Assembly: GCF_000272475.1 (NCBI RefSeq)
Contig: NZ_AKFJ01000088.1
Location: 1 to 46,078 of the forward strand
Source: Novosphingobium sp. Rr 2-17
GTDB lineage: Bacteria; Pseudomonadota; Alphaproteobacteria; Sphingomonadales; Sphingomonadaceae
Direction: 5' to 3'
DNA length: 46,078 bases
Part shown: in pieces, positions 24,204 to 37,451 of the stretch
How the letters are laid out: every line of letters starts with the position of its first letter
How positions within the stretch are numbered: the first letter of the stretch is position 1
Notes under the pieces: model-generated
Databases searched by the model: none
What the model saw: the letters and a program-made list of their open reading frames with translations, nothing else
Told to the model about the DNA's origin: nothing
Program-made: the position numbers and the translations under genes

Positions 24204-25555
24204 GCCGCGCGATCGAGCCTTCGACGGTGCAGCGCGCCCTGGCGGGCCATGCCGCGATCGGGCTGCTGGCCGGTGCACTACTCTATCTGGTTTGCCTCAC
24301 CGGCACTGTCGCCGTCTTCTATGCCGAGCTGCAACGGCTGGAACAGCCTGACGCACCGGAAATGACGCGGATCTCCCCCGCCGCTGTCCAGCGCGCGGTG
24401 GAGACCGTGCTCGCGAACGAAAAAGCCAAGACCGGCAAGCTGCCCAAGACCAGTCACCTTTACGTCCACATGCCGGTCGAAGATCTGCCGCGCACCACGA
24501 TCACTACCGATACCCAGGCCGTCCACGTCCGCGCCGATGGAACCATCGCCGGGCCGGAGGAAAACGCCTGGTCGGACTTCCTGGTGGCGCTGCACTACCA
24601 GCTCAACGTGCCCGGCGTGATCGGCCTCACCCTGGTGGGCGTGCTGGGGGTGATGATCCTGGTGCTGGCGATCGGCGGTGTCATCGCCCATCCGCGCATC
24701 TTCCGCGATGCGTTTCGCCTGCGCGCGCGCGATACTGCCGGCGGCCTTGCCCTGGCGGACTGGCACAACCGGCTTTCGGTGTGGACCCTGCCATTTTCGA
24801 CCGCCATCGCGCTGACCGGGGCGATGATGGGGCTGAGTTCGGTGGCGGTATGGGCACTGGCGGCAGCCTATGAAAAGGGCAACGTCGAGGCGATCTCTGC
24901 GCCGATCTATGGCGAGGAACCCAAGGAAGACTTGCGGCCCGCCCCGGTCGCCGATGTCGCTGCTGCGCTGAGGTACATGGCTGCGCATTATCCGCAGATA
25001 ACTCCCCTTTACGTTACGGTCGAAGCGCCGGGTACGCGCGGCCAAGTGGTGCAGATCGGCGCCGACCATGCGCGCCGCCTGATTTTCTGGGAGAACTATC
25101 GCTTCGATGCGCAAGGGCGCTTCCATAGCGCGTTGGGCCTGGCCGATGGTGCGCTGGGCCAGCAAGCGGCAGCTTCGCTCTACAAGCTGCACTTCGGCAC
25201 GTTCGGTGGCCTAGTGGTCAAGCTTGCCTACTTTGTGTTCGGCGGTGCGCTGACGGCGATCTGCGCCACCGGTGTCTCCATCTGGCTCGGCAAGCGCAAG
25301 CGGCGCGGGCACGACGAGCCCAAGCTTTACCGCGCCTGGGACGCCGTGATCTGGGGCACGCCCGTCGCACTGGCGCTCAGCCTGGTGGTGCGGATGCTGC
25401 TGGGTAACCAAGCCCCGGTGCTGGCGACGTTCTGGCTGGGAAGCGCCGCCGCGCTCGCAGCCGCCTTCGCGCCGGTGCCGCCGGCCAGCTTTCGTCTCGC
25501 GCTGCAGTGGCTGCTAGCGCTGCTGTTATGGGCGGTGATCGCGATGCAGGTTTGA
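24200..25555 (+). CDS. PepSY-associated TM helix protein (iron-regulated reductase-like)
   Basis: An inner-membrane protein of 451 residues of the PepSY_TM family, which includes FoxB-type siderophore ferric reductases. Helix 1 (GHAAIGLLAGALLYLVCLTGTVAVFYAELQRLEQP) is the family hallmark. A periplasmic region, then helices near 155-180, 195-225 and 355-380, and LALADWHNRLSVWTLPF follow; SLYKLHFGTFGGLVVKLAYFVFGGALTAICATGVSIWLGKRKR is the second family signature. The histidines in these helices may bind heme. The Fur/Mur-like site upstream supports iron control. It ends at a shared terminator with gltD. Confidence 0.85.
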   Translation: MSRAIEPSTVQRALAGHAAIGLLAGALLYLVCLTGTVAVFYAELQRLEQPDAPEMTRISPAAVQRAVETVLANEKAKTGKLPKTSHLYVHMPVEDLPRTTITTDTQAVHVRADGTIAGPEENAWSDFLVALHYQLNVPGVIGLTLVGVLGVMILVLAIGGVIAHPRIFRDAFRLRARDTAGGLALADWHNRLSVWTLPFSTAIALTGAMMGLSSVAVWALAAAYEKGNVEAISAPIYGEEPKEDLRPAPVADVAAALRYMAAHYPQITPLYVTVEAPGTRGQVVQIGADHARRLIFWENYRFDAQGRFHSALGLADGALGQQAAASLYKLHFGTFGGLVVKLAYFVFGGALTAICATGVSIWLGKRKRRGHDEPKLYRAWDAVIWGTPVALALSLVVRMLLGNQAPVLATFWLGSAAALAAAFAPVPPASFRLALQWLLALLLWAVIAMQV

Positions 25556-25560
25556 ACGCG

Positions 25561-25588
25561 AAAAGGGGCGCGCCTTGCGGCACGCCCC
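25561..25588. terminator. Shared terminator between the PepSY gene and gltD
   Basis: GGGGCGCGCC and GGCACGCCCC pair around TTGC. On the minus strand it is followed by TTTT, so it best serves the gltBD operon; on the plus strand only TCTCGTTT follows. It separates convergent genes. Confidence 0.8.
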
Positions 25589-25610
25589 TCTCGTTTGGCC
25601 TAAGCTGAGA

Positions 25611-27044
25611 TCAGCGCGGCAGTTCGCTCACACCCATCAGCAGTTCGTCGACGGCGCGGGCGCACTGGCGGCCTTCGCGGATGGCCCAGACCACCAGCGA
25701 CTGGCCCCGGCGCATGTCGCCACACGCAAAGATCTGCTCGTCGCTGGTCTGATACTTGAAGGTATCGGCCTTGACGTTGCCGCGCGGGTCCAGCTCGACG
25801 CCGGACTGGTCGATCATGCCGGCCTTGCGCGGGCCGACGAAGCCCATCGCCAGGAAGATGAGATCGGCCTTGAGCGTGAACTCGCTGCCTTCGACCTCGA
25901 CCATGCGGCCGTCCTTCCACTCGACGCGGACGCATTCCAGGCCCTTGACGTCGTTGTCGCCGATCACCCGCTTGGTCAGCACCGCCCAGTCGCGCTCGGC
26001 GCCTTCCTCGTGGCTGGACGAGGTGCGCAGCTTGAGCGGCCAGAACGGCCAGGACATCGCCTTGTTTTCCATCGTCGGCGGCTTGGGCATGATCTCAAGC
26101 TGGGTGACGGACGCGGCGCCCTGGCGGTTCGATGTGCCCACGCAGTCCGATCCGGTGTCGCCGCCGCCGATGACGATGACGTGCTTGCCGGTCGCGGTCA
26201 GCGAACCGCGCGGTGCGGCGCGCACTTCGTCGTCGCCGGCATTGCGCTTGTTCTGCTGGGTCAGGAATTCCATCGCATAGCGGACACCCGGCAGTTCGAA
26301 GCCGGGAATGTCGAGCGGGCGCGGATCTTCAGCGCCGCCGGCGAAGACCACGACGTCGAAGTTTTCCTTGAGCGAGGCGACCGACACCGTCACGCCGACT
26401 TCGACCGAGGTGCGGAATTCCACGCCTTCGGCCATCATCTGCACCAGGCGGCGATTGATGAGGTGCTTCTCCAGCTTGAAGTCGGGAATGCCGTAGCGCA
26501 TCAGCCCGCCGACGCGGTCGTTCTTTTCGAACACGGTCACGGCATGGCCGACGCGTGCCAGTTGCTGAGCGCACGCCAAGCCCGCCGGGCCGGAGCCGAC
26601 CACCGCGACCGATTTGCCGGTGCGCTTTTCGGGCGCTTGCGGCGTCACCCAGCCTTCGGTCCACCCCTTGTCGATGATCGCGCATTCCACCGACTTGATG
26701 GTGACGGGCTCGTCGATGATGTTCAAGGTGCAGGCCGCCTCGCACGGGGCGGGGCAGATGCGACCGGTGAACTCGGGGAAGTTGTTGGTCGAATGCAGCA
26801 CGTCCAGCGCGTTGCGATAGTCATCCTCGTAGACCAGGTGGTTCCAGTCCGGGATCAGGTTGTTGACGGGACAGCCGGTGTGACAGTGCGGTACGCCGCA
26901 GTTCATGCAGCGCGACGCCTGGCCCTTGAGTGTTTCCGTCGGCAGCGGGACGACGAACTCCTTGTAGTTCGTCAGCCGCTCTTCGACGGGTCCATACTTG
27001 CGATCCTGGCGGCCCAGTTCGAGGAAGCCGGTTTCCTTGCCCAT
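25611..27044 (-). CDS. gltD: Glutamate synthase, small (beta) subunit
   Basis: The NADPH-oxidising flavoprotein subunit that feeds electrons to GltB. The 477 residues show the Fe-S cysteine region ([35 protein letters not shown]), the FAD site [17 protein letters not shown], and the NADPH site [15 protein letters not shown]. The ATG at 27044 (MGKETGFLE) is preferred since GAGGG lies 11 nt upstream; an in-frame TTG three codons earlier is too close to that site. It is separated by 19 nt from gltB. Confidence 0.96.
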   Translation of the reverse strand: MGKETGFLELGRQDRKYGPVEERLTNYKEFVVPLPTETLKGQASRCMNCGVPHCHTGCPVNNLIPDWNHLVYEDDYRNALDVLHSTNNFPEFTGRICPAPCEAACTLNIIDEPVTIKSVECAIIDKGWTEGWVTPQAPEKRTGKSVAVVGSGPAGLACAQQLARVGHAVTVFEKNDRVGGLMRYGIPDFKLEKHLINRRLVQMMAEGVEFRTSVEVGVTVSVASLKENFDVVVFAGGAEDPRPLDIPGFELPGVRYAMEFLTQQNKRNAGDDEVRAAPRGSLTATGKHVIVIGGGDTGSDCVGTSNRQGAASVTQLEIMPKPPTMENKAMSWPFWPLKLRTSSSHEEGAERDWAVLTKRVIGDNDVKGLECVRVEWKDGRMVEVEGSEFTLKADLIFLAMGFVGPRKAGMIDQSGVELDPRGNVKADTFKYQTSDEQIFACGDMRRGQSLVVWAIREGRQCARAVDELLMGVSELPR

Positions 27045-27063
27045 GTCTTGCAATACCCTCGAA

Positions 27064-31713
<4,650 letters not shown>

Positions 31714-31766
31714 CCTGTCGTTTTTTGTCTGTCATATTCTCAAGTCAGCCGGGCGCGGGCGGTTAC

Positions 31767-31783
31767 GCGCACGAATCGTGCGC
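31767..31783. promoter_or_regulatory. Perfect palindrome upstream of gltB
   Basis: GCGCACGA-A-TCGTGCGC is an exact 8-bp dyad around one base, in the 264-bp gap before gltB. It may be an operator of a nitrogen or carbon regulator; none is identified. The rest of the gap holds no gene that I can support. Confidence 0.4.
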
Positions 31784-31977
31784 AGCCTCACGCGACAGAG
31801 TGACCCCTATGGTTCCCATGACGATTGGCGCGGATTTTTGCAACCGCGAACGCGGTGGTCCGCGCAGGATTGAAGGTGTGTGTTGCCCCTAAAGCGGCAT
31901 TTTATTATAGATCTGGGCCCGCCAGTGGTGTTCGACGGGCCTTGCTGCGATCCGATGAAGGACTTGCCGCTTGGCAG

Positions 31978-33603
31978 TCAGGCTGCGCCGCTCATTCGCT
32001 GGAGCGTGGCAAGAGCGTCTCGCAGTGCGCGCTCGGTGTCGATCGCGCCGGAGCGTCCGGGAGCATCGAACAAGCGCGGGGGCGGTAGTGCGGGGCCAGT
32101 GGCCGCCTCTGGTGCCGGGCTTGGTAGGCTGGCATCGCGTGTCTGCGGGGTGGTTTGGCGGGACAAGTGGAGCAGCGAAGAATAGCCTTGCTCCAGCACC
32201 CTATCGTTGTCCGGGATATCCTGGGCGTCGTCCGCCACGCTGGTGTTAGCCTCGATAGACGGGCGCCAAGCGGGAGCGACTGTCAGCCCGATCGGGCGTG
32301 GAGGACCGTAGCCGGGCATCGGCGCGGCGGACGCGGTCCGAACTTCGCGTTCAGCCTTTGCCTCTGAGCCGGAGTCTTGCGGCATGGGCGGGACCGACTG
32401 CAGCGGCACGAACGTCAGCGGCGAAAAAGTCGGCGATGCGGGTTCAGCCTCAGGTGCCGATGCGGGCATTTCGGGCTGCAGAGCACTGCGTTCGGCAGCG
32501 AGCAATTCCGGTTCCGGGGGGTGTGCCGATGATGCTCCCGCAGGCTGCTTTTCGGCGCGGGTCGCCTTGCGGCGACGCTCGATGGCGATGGCCAGGCGTT
32601 CCAGCAGTTGAACCGGCGATAGCTCGTCGAGCGGAGCCGAAGCGATCACTTGCGCCGCGCTGCGGCTTTCCGCGTCGATGCCGGCTGGCATTGGGGCTGG
32701 CATGGAGGTTGGCGTCGGGGCAGGCGCGTCGGCTGCAGACGCATTGACCGACTGGAGCTCGTGAGCGAACCACGCCGCTTCCGGGGCCGGCGTTTCGTCG
32801 ATTGGCTCGACCGACGGGTGCGGCGTCAACCCAGGCTCGGCAATCGTTTCGTTCGCCATTGCAGAACCCGCATGATCATCGGCAGGTGCGTTGCGGGTAT
32901 ATTCCTCGAACAAGCGGCTGCCCAGCGACGCTGAATCCTGCGCGTCGATCTGGCTGGACGAAACCGCGGTCGTCGCCTTGAAAGCACCGCGCGCGGGGCT
33001 GGAGCCTGACGCTGCAGCAACCGGGTTTTCGAGCGGGCCATCGAAGCTTGCCAGATCGAATTCGGCGACATCGAGTATCTGCGGCGCGATCGCCGCCAAG
33101 ACGTCCGGAGTCGTTTCGTGTGGTTCCGTCCGCGATGGGCGACCGCCCGCGAATACCGGGCGTGGCAGCGGGGTTTCCGCCACCTCGTCAGCCACCGCCT
33201 CGTCTGCCACGAGAGCAGCCTCGGGCGCCATTTCGGGCGCAACTTCGAGAGGCGCAATCCGGCGCGACGAGAGATGGACCGGGGCGGGGCGAGCAAGGCG
33301 CCGGGCGACGATCAGGCCAACGAGCGCACCAAGACCGGTCAGTGCCAGCGCCACGAGGATGCGCGCGGTGGACCCCAGGGGCGCTGCCGCGAACGGAAGG
33401 ACCGAATCGATGCCGGTCAACGAGACCAGGCGTTCCAGCAAAGCAGGCCGGATCGCCAGGCTGGCGACTCCGAATGCGGCACCGAACCACAACGCGACGA
33501 TGGCGGGAAACAGCGGGTGCTGGCTGATCGGCTGGGATTGCCCTGCGCGAGTCCTGCTTACCGCGGATTCGCTTGGGCTGGCGTCGTGGTCGGCCACTGT
33601 CAT
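31978..33603 (-). CDS. Sphingomonad-type membrane protein with long disordered domain
   Basis: The protein has 541 residues and no recognised domain. Two hydrophobic helices lie near 30-52 and 82-102 (IVALWFGAAFGVASLAI; ILVALALTGLGALVGLIVARRL). After them comes a long Ala/Pro/Glu-rich, low-complexity region, with a predicted helix around 325-350 (DELSPVQLLERLAIAIERRRKATRAEK) and a conserved-looking C-terminus DTERALRDALATLQRMSGAA. It could scaffold or anchor other proteins at the membrane; that is speculation. It is transcribed toward gltB, on the same strand. Confidence 0.65.
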   Translation of the reverse strand: MTVADHDASPSESAVSRTRAGQSQPISQHPLFPAIVALWFGAAFGVASLAIRPALLERLVSLTGIDSVLPFAAAPLGSTARILVALALTGLGALVGLIVARRLARPAPVHLSSRRIAPLEVAPEMAPEAALVADEAVADEVAETPLPRPVFAGGRPSRTEPHETTPDVLAAIAPQILDVAEFDLASFDGPLENPVAAASGSSPARGAFKATTAVSSSQIDAQDSASLGSRLFEEYTRNAPADDHAGSAMANETIAEPGLTPHPSVEPIDETPAPEAAWFAHELQSVNASAADAPAPTPTSMPAPMPAGIDAESRSAAQVIASAPLDELSPVQLLERLAIAIERRRKATRAEKQPAGASSAHPPEPELLAAERSALQPEMPASAPEAEPASPTFSPLTFVPLQSVPPMPQDSGSEAKAEREVRTASAAPMPGYGPPRPIGLTVAPAWRPSIEANTSVADDAQDIPDNDRVLEQGYSSLLHLSRQTTPQTRDASLPSPAPEAATGPALPPPRLFDAPGRSGAIDTERALRDALATLQRMSGAA

Positions 33604-33656
33604 CTACCCGTCTCTGTCTTTCGCTGCACGCTCACCACAAAATTGAGCATAGCCGA

Positions 33657-34910
33657 TCACGCGACTTGCCCAAGCGTCTTTGTGAACGCCGATGCTGCCA
33701 CCATTTGGTAAACGTCTGGATAACGAACGGCGTTGCGTGCCCAGTCGTGCCGGGTGCGCACATGCTCGCGCGCGGCGTCGCGCATCGCGTCCCAGCCGTC
33801 CCGCTGGGTCAGTAATTCGGCGAGGGCCGTGGCGCAGGCGGCGGGATCGTCCGGGGTGAACAAAGTGCCGGTCACGCCCTGGGTGATGAGTTCGCGATGG
33901 CCGCCCACGTCGCTGGCCGCCACTAGCTTGCCCTGGGCCATCGCTTCCAGCGGCTTGAGCGGGGTGACCAGGTCGGTCAGCCGGCTTTTCTTACGGGGAT
34001 AGGCCATCACGTCGGCCAGCGCATAGTAACGCTCCACCTCGTGATGCGGCACCCGGCCGATAAAGCGGATGGCGTCCGCAGCCGGCGATGCGGCGGCTTG
34101 CGCGCGCAAAGCCTCCTCGCGCGGGCCGCCGCCGACCAGCAACAGCTTCGCATCAGGCTGGCGCTCGATCAGCAGAGGCATCGCTGCGATCAGATCGTCC
34201 AAGCCTTCGTAGTCATAGAAGCTGCCGATGAAGCCGATGACCGGGCAGGGGCGGTCAACGTTCTCAAAGCCAAGCTCACGCGCCAGCGCCGAATCGCGCG
34301 CAGGCGGCGTGCCGAACAATTCCAAGTCGACGCCGTTGGGCATGACCGTGATCTTGCTCTCGGGCACGCCGCGCGCGATCAAGTCCTGGCGCAAGCCCTG
34401 GCAGATCGTCACCACCGCATCGGCTTTGCGCACCACATGGTTTTCCAACCCGCGCGTCAGCCGATACTTAAGCGACCCCTCGCCGCCGGTGCCGTTACCT
34501 ACGGCGGCATCCTCCCAGAAGGCGCGGATTTCATACACGAGGGGAATGCCATGTTTGCGCGCTACGCGCAGTGCCGCCTCGCCGCACAGGACCGGCGAGT
34601 GGGCGTGGAGCACGTCGGGCCGCCATTGCTCGACCACCCGCTCGATCGCGGCGGCGAAGTGGGCGATCTCGCGCCATTCGCGCAGGAGCGGGACACTGCC
34701 CGCCGTCATCGGCGCGGTGCGATGGAACAGCAGGCCGTCGTGTTCCTCCGGCTCCTGGGCCCCAGAGGCCATCGCGTTATAGCGTGGCCCGGTGACCCCG
34801 CGCACCTCCAGGCCCAGCGCTGCCTGCGCCTTCAGGATCGCGCGGGTGCGAAAGGTGTAGCCGCTATGGATCGGCAGCGAATGGTCCAGGACGTGGAGGA
34901 TACGGGTCAT
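33657..34910 (-). CDS. Exosortase-A-associated group 4 glycosyltransferase
   Basis: A GT-B retaining glycosyltransferase of 417 residues. Its N-terminus (ILHVLDHSLPIHSGYTFRTRAILKAQAALG) matches the family found with exosortase A/PEP-CTERM exopolysaccharide clusters. The donor-binding half has VMPNGVDLELFG, IGFIGSFYDYEGLDDLI, and the sugar-nucleotide motif PYKxSRLTDLVTPLKPLEAMAQGKLVAASDVGG-like (DLVTPLKPLEAMA). It probably adds a sugar to a lipid-linked glycan in the cytoplasm. It is divergent from the ligase unit 68 bp away. Confidence 0.85.
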   Translation of the reverse strand: MTRILHVLDHSLPIHSGYTFRTRAILKAQAALGLEVRGVTGPRYNAMASGAQEPEEHDGLLFHRTAPMTAGSVPLLREWREIAHFAAAIERVVEQWRPDVLHAHSPVLCGEAALRVARKHGIPLVYEIRAFWEDAAVGNGTGGEGSLKYRLTRGLENHVVRKADAVVTICQGLRQDLIARGVPESKITVMPNGVDLELFGTPPARDSALARELGFENVDRPCPVIGFIGSFYDYEGLDDLIAAMPLLIERQPDAKLLLVGGGPREEALRAQAAASPAADAIRFIGRVPHHEVERYYALADVMAYPRKKSRLTDLVTPLKPLEAMAQGKLVAASDVGGHRELITQGVTGTLFTPDDPAACATALAELLTQRDGWDAMRDAAREHVRTRHDWARNAVRYPDVYQMVAASAFTKTLGQVA

Positions 34911-34938
34911 GACGGGGCAATTCCTAACGCGAGAAGGC

Positions 34939-34955
34939 TTAACGCGCCGTCAACC
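34939..34955. promoter_or_regulatory. CtrA-box-like site in the divergent glycan promoter region
   Basis: TTAA-CGCGCCG-TCAACC fits the CtrA consensus TTAA-N7-TTAAC with one substitution. It lies in the 68-bp gap between the glycosyltransferase and the 54-residue protein. Inferred; chance matches are fairly common. Confidence 0.3.
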
Positions 34956-34978
34956 CGAGCGTACTACAGAGCTTGTCG

Positions 34979-35143
34979 ATGGTCGATATCCTTGCCCTAG
35001 CCGTGTCCCACGGCCTGCTCGCACTGGCGTGCTGGCGGCTGCTGTGGCGGGCTGATCTGGACCAAGAGGGGGATGCGCCTCCCCGCCGCCGGCACCCTCG
35101 GCGCGAGATGATCACGACCCAAAGCGAGGGCGAGGATGATTAA
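34979..35143 (+). CDS. 54-residue membrane protein preceding the O-glycan ligase
   Basis: It starts with ATG at 34979 and ends with TAA at 35141-35143, giving MVDILALAVSHGLLALACWR at the N-terminus, one transmembrane helix (about 3-23), and a charged Arg/Asp/Glu-rich tail (DLDQEGDAPPRRRHPRRE). Its end overlaps the ligase ATG (35136) by 8 bp, strong evidence that it is translated in the same unit. I recall similar small proteins beside ligases of this family, but no function is known. Confidence 0.65.
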   Translation: MVDILALAVSHGLLALACWRLLWRADLDQEGDAPPRRRHPRREMITTQSEGEDD

Positions 35144-36503
35144 CCTCGCGCTTACCGGGTTCTTCGTCTTGTTGATCGTGATGGGCATCCGCCGCCCGTT
35201 CTTGTGGGTCATCTGCTATCTCTACGTCGATATCGTCGCACCCCAGATCATCTCGTGGGGGTTTCTCACTCGGCTGCCGACATCGCTGATCGCATTTGCG
35301 GCGGCGTTCCTGGGGTGGCTGGCGTTCGACGATAAGCGCGACGCTCGCTTTACCTGGCGGCAGGGCTTGTTGGTGCTGCTGCTGCTCTACTGCGCGGTCA
35401 CGACATGGACCGCGACGTATCCGGTAGAGGCGATGACCAAGTGGGGCTGGGTGTGGAAGGCGCTGGTCTTCGCGATCTTCCTGCCGCTCACCTTGCGCAC
35501 GCGCCTTCGCATCGAGGCCGTGGCGCTGGCAATGGTGCTGTCGGCCAGCGCGCTCATCATCGACGGCGGGATCAAGACTGCGACCGGCGGCGGCGGTTAT
35601 GGCGCGTTGCGCATTTTCGTCGAGAACAACACCGGCCTTTACGAAGGCTCGATCCTGTCGTGCGTGGCGATCGCGATCATTCCGGTGGCGATCTGGCTGG
35701 CGAAGTACGGCACGATCTTCCCATCCGACTGGCGCGTATGGGGCTTCACCATTGCGCTGATCTTTGCCTGCGCCCTGATCCCGATCGGGACCCAAGCCCG
35801 CACCGGCCTGATATGCCTGGGTGTGCTGTGCGTGCTCTATCTGCGCACTGCGAACCATCGCCTTCTCATCCTGGCGGGCATGGGCCTGGTAGTGATGATC
35901 GCCATGCCGTTCCTGCCGCAGTCCTACCTCCAGCGCATGAACACGATCGAAGATCACCAGTCCGACCAGTCCGCCAGTACGCGCATCGGCGTGTGGAAGT
36001 GGACCTGGGGTTACGCCAAGCAGCACCCGTTCGGCGGCGGTTTCCAAATCTATCTGTCGAGTCGGGCCGAGTACGACAAAGTCTCCAGCGAGACCGTGGG
36101 CAACATGGTGACGGTAACGCGTACCCCGGTGGTGGAAGAAGGGCGCGCGTTCCATTCCAGCTATTTCGAGATGCTGGGGGAGCAGGGCTATCCCGGCCTT
36201 GCTCTGTGGCTGCTGCTGCAAGTCTCCGGCCTGATCCAGATGGAGCTGGTGCGCCGCAAGTGGAAGAACCGGCGCGAACCCGACGAAGCCTGGGCAGCGC
36301 CGCTGGCGGTTGCGTTGCAGTTGGCGCAAGTCGTCTATCTCATTGGCTCGGGCTTCGTCGGCATCGCCTTCCAGCCATTCATCTTGATGCTGGTGGGGCT
36401 GCAATGCGGCTTGACCAGCTACCTCGACCGGATATCCCGCCCCGCACGCAAGCCGCTAGGCGGATCGGCCCGGCCCGCCATGCGGATTGTCGGTACTCCG
36501 TAA
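35136..36503 (+). CDS. Exosortase-A-associated O-glycosylation ligase (Wzy/O-antigen-ligase fold)
   Basis: An inner-membrane protein of 455 residues with about 10-11 helices. The N-terminus MINLALTGFFVLLIVMGIRRPFLWVICYLYVDIVAPQ and the RIFVENNTGLYEGSILSCVAIAIIPV segment match the probable O-glycosylation ligase family of exosortase-A systems. A periplasmic loop of the Wzy_C type spans about 270-345 (STRIGVWKWTWGYAKQHPFGGGF; EEGRAFHSSYFEMLGEQGYPGLALW), with His and Arg residues typical of ligases. It is thought to transfer a glycan onto an acceptor. No exosortase gene is inside the window. Confidence 0.85.
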   Translation: MINLALTGFFVLLIVMGIRRPFLWVICYLYVDIVAPQIISWGFLTRLPTSLIAFAAAFLGWLAFDDKRDARFTWRQGLLVLLLLYCAVTTWTATYPVEAMTKWGWVWKALVFAIFLPLTLRTRLRIEAVALAMVLSASALIIDGGIKTATGGGGYGALRIFVENNTGLYEGSILSCVAIAIIPVAIWLAKYGTIFPSDWRVWGFTIALIFACALIPIGTQARTGLICLGVLCVLYLRTANHRLLILAGMGLVVMIAMPFLPQSYLQRMNTIEDHQSDQSASTRIGVWKWTWGYAKQHPFGGGFQIYLSSRAEYDKVSSETVGNMVTVTRTPVVEEGRAFHSSYFEMLGEQGYPGLALWLLLQVSGLIQMELVRRKWKNRREPDEAWAAPLAVALQLAQVVYLIGSGFVGIAFQPFILMLVGLQCGLTSYLDRISRPARKPLGGSARPAMRIVGTP

Positions 36504-36524
36504 AACTACGAAAGCCTTTGTGCG

Positions 36525-36541
36525 TTTACGCTGAATTAACC
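36525..36541 (+). promoter_or_regulatory. CtrA-binding-site-like motif upstream of ctrA
   Basis: TTTA-CGCTGAA-TTAACC fits the CtrA recognition sequence TTAA-N7-TTAAC with one mismatch in the left half. It is about 100 bp before the ctrA ATG. CtrA autoregulation is known in Caulobacter, so the site is credible. An extra half-site GGTTAA lies at about 36560. No GANTC methylation site was seen in the interval. Confidence 0.55.
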
Positions 36542-36639
36542 TTTAGCCTTCAGTGGACATATGGTTAATATCGGAAAATATCCGTTTTAGCGGTGGCGGC
36601 GCGAACGGACATGCGGGGCACACGAAGGGTTCTCAACTG

Positions 36640-37335
36640 ATGCGAGTTCTGCTGATCGAAGACGAGCCAACCACCGCGCGGGCTATCGAATTGATGCTCA
36701 CGGCTGAAGGCTTCAATGTATATTCGACCGATCTGGGTGAGGAAGGCCTCGATCTGGGCAAGCTGTACGATTACGATATCATCCTGCTCGATCTCAACCT
36801 GCCCGACATGCACGGCTACGACGTGCTCAAGAAGTTGCGCGTCGCCAAAGTGCAAACGCCGGTGCTGATCCTGTCGGGCATTTCGGAAATGGACAGCAAA
36901 GTCCGCTCGTTCGGCTTCGGCGCCGACGATTACGTTACCAAGCCTTTCCACCGCGAGGAACTGATCGCCCGCATCCATGCTGTGGTGCGCCGTTCCAAGG
37001 GTCATTCGCAGTCGGTCATCCGCACCGGTAAGCTGGTGGTCAATCTGGATGCGAAGACTGTCGAAGTCGATGGTGCCCGCGTGCATCTCACCGGCAAGGA
37101 ATACGCTATGCTGGAACTGCTCAGCCTGCGCAAGGCGACTACGCTGACCAAGGAAATGTTCCTCAACCACCTCTACGGCGGCATGGACGAGCCTGAGCTC
37201 AAGATCATCGATGTGTTCATCTGCAAGCTGCGCAAGAAGCTTAGCCATGCCTGCGGCGGCGCGAACTACATCGAGACGGTGTGGGGCCGCGGCTACGTGC
37301 TGCGCGATCCGGACGAGTTGCAGGAAGTCGCCTGA
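36640..37335 (+). CDS. ctrA: Cell-cycle response regulator CtrA
   Basis: An OmpR-type master regulator of cell cycle and polarity genes in alphaproteobacteria. It has 231 residues; the receiver has acidic Glu7/Asp8 and phospho-acceptor Asp51 in [13 protein letters not shown], and the winged-helix half is almost wholly conserved ([75 protein letters not shown]). The ATG at 36640 is the family start; an upstream 29-residue extension is rejected. The C-terminus ends in VA, like the protease-recognised tail of the Caulobacter protein. It is likely autoregulated via the site at 36525-36541. Confidence 0.97.
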   Translation: MRVLLIEDEPTTARAIELMLTAEGFNVYSTDLGEEGLDLGKLYDYDIILLDLNLPDMHGYDVLKKLRVAKVQTPVLILSGISEMDSKVRSFGFGADDYVTKPFHREELIARIHAVVRRSKGHSQSVIRTGKLVVNLDAKTVEVDGARVHLTGKEYAMLELLSLRKATTLTKEMFLNHLYGGMDEPELKIIDVFICKLRKKLSHACGGANYIETVWGRGYVLRDPDELQEVA

Positions 37336-37451
37336 CCGCCAGGGTTTGGCAATCCGGATTTTCCAAGGCCCGCTCGCATCGAAGGGGCCTTTGCAATTGA
37401 GGGCTGCTCTCCGATTGACCCGCCGCCCGGTTGCTGCCAGTGGCGCGCGCC

